Shown piece by piece: positions 63,435-64,000 of a DNA stretch of 64,000 nt; the first letter of the stretch is position 1, and every line of letters begins with the position of its first letter. The DNA is from Pseudomonas tensinigenes (GTDB taxonomy: Bacteria; Pseudomonadota; Gammaproteobacteria; Pseudomonadales; Pseudomonadaceae): NCBI RefSeq assembly GCF_014268445.2, contig NZ_CP077089.1, positions 1,109,501-1,173,500 on the forward strand, given 5' to 3'. The position numbers were made by a program, and so were the translations under genes. The notes below the pieces were generated by a model. That model did no database searches and was not told the DNA's origin. It saw only the letters and a list, made by a program, of their open reading frames with translations.

Positions 63435-64000
<566 letters not shown>

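Overview
The window is a stretch of Pseudomonas chromosome, most likely from the P. fluorescens species complex. The indicators are the gene order (lldP-lutABC-dld, smpB, fur-recN-grpE-dnaK-dnaJ-dapB-carAB-greA, ftsH-folP-glmM-tpiA-secG, then tRNA-fMet-rimP-nusA-infB-rbfA-truB-rpsO-pnp), G+C-rich codon use, a REP/REPIN element of the type common in fluorescent pseudomonads, and pseudomonad-type small genes (DUF6124, DUF6388, DUF4149). It contains a tmRNA gene, three tRNA genes and no rRNA or CRISPR array.

Layout. (1) 1-3.25 kb: chromosomal flank with a truncated GNAT acetyltransferase, a DUF6124 gene, a probable lysozyme-inhibitor-like periplasmic protein and a DMT exporter with a histidine-rich tail. 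(2) 3.25-19.93 kb: a 16.7 kb genomic island inserted at the 3' end of the tmRNA gene ssrA. A P4-type tyrosine integrase sits next to ssrA, a degenerate copy of the ssrA 3' end marks the far edge, and paired GGAATACC sites with 12-bp spacing occur at both edges. The cargo looks defence-like: two tandem HEPN-like genes, a DUF4238 gene, a CAP12-type TIR gene and a membrane-anchored Mrr-like nuclease. There is also a compact overlapping module (DUF3987/YfjI-like ATPase, a small protein, a second tyrosine recombinase and a small partner), a dead IS66 fragment, several unrecognised small genes and about 1 kb of structured non-coding DNA. An unusual TGTCGCC repeat element occurs at three places in the island. 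(3) 19.9-21.2 kb: tmRNA and two related small exported proteins. (4) 21.2-30 kb: a lactate operon, read leftward from lldP through lutA, lutB and lutC to dld, with the divergent FadR-type regulator lldR and a perfect LldR-like operator between them.

(5) 30-64 kb: core genome. smpB (the protein partner of the tmRNA), an NSS transporter, ratA-rnfH, bamE, fur, recN and the heat-shock genes grpE-dnaK-dnaJ (each of grpE and dnaK preceded by an excellent sigma-32 promoter). Then come dapB, carA (leader with a terminator-like attenuator), carB, greA, yhbY, rlmE, ftsH, folP, glmM, tpiA, secG, tRNA-Leu and the classic tRNA-fMet-rimP-nusA-infB-rbfA-truB-rpsO-pnp translation/RNA-turnover cluster. The window ends with tRNA-Thr(CGT), an exported coiled-coil repeat protein, a DUF6388 gene and a truncated nadC.

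The accessory biology worth pursuing is inside the island: the HEPN pair, the membrane-anchored Mrr-like protein, and the recombinase/ATPase module with its repeated TGTCGCC elements. All function calls are from reading the sequence and remembered family features; no database search was run.
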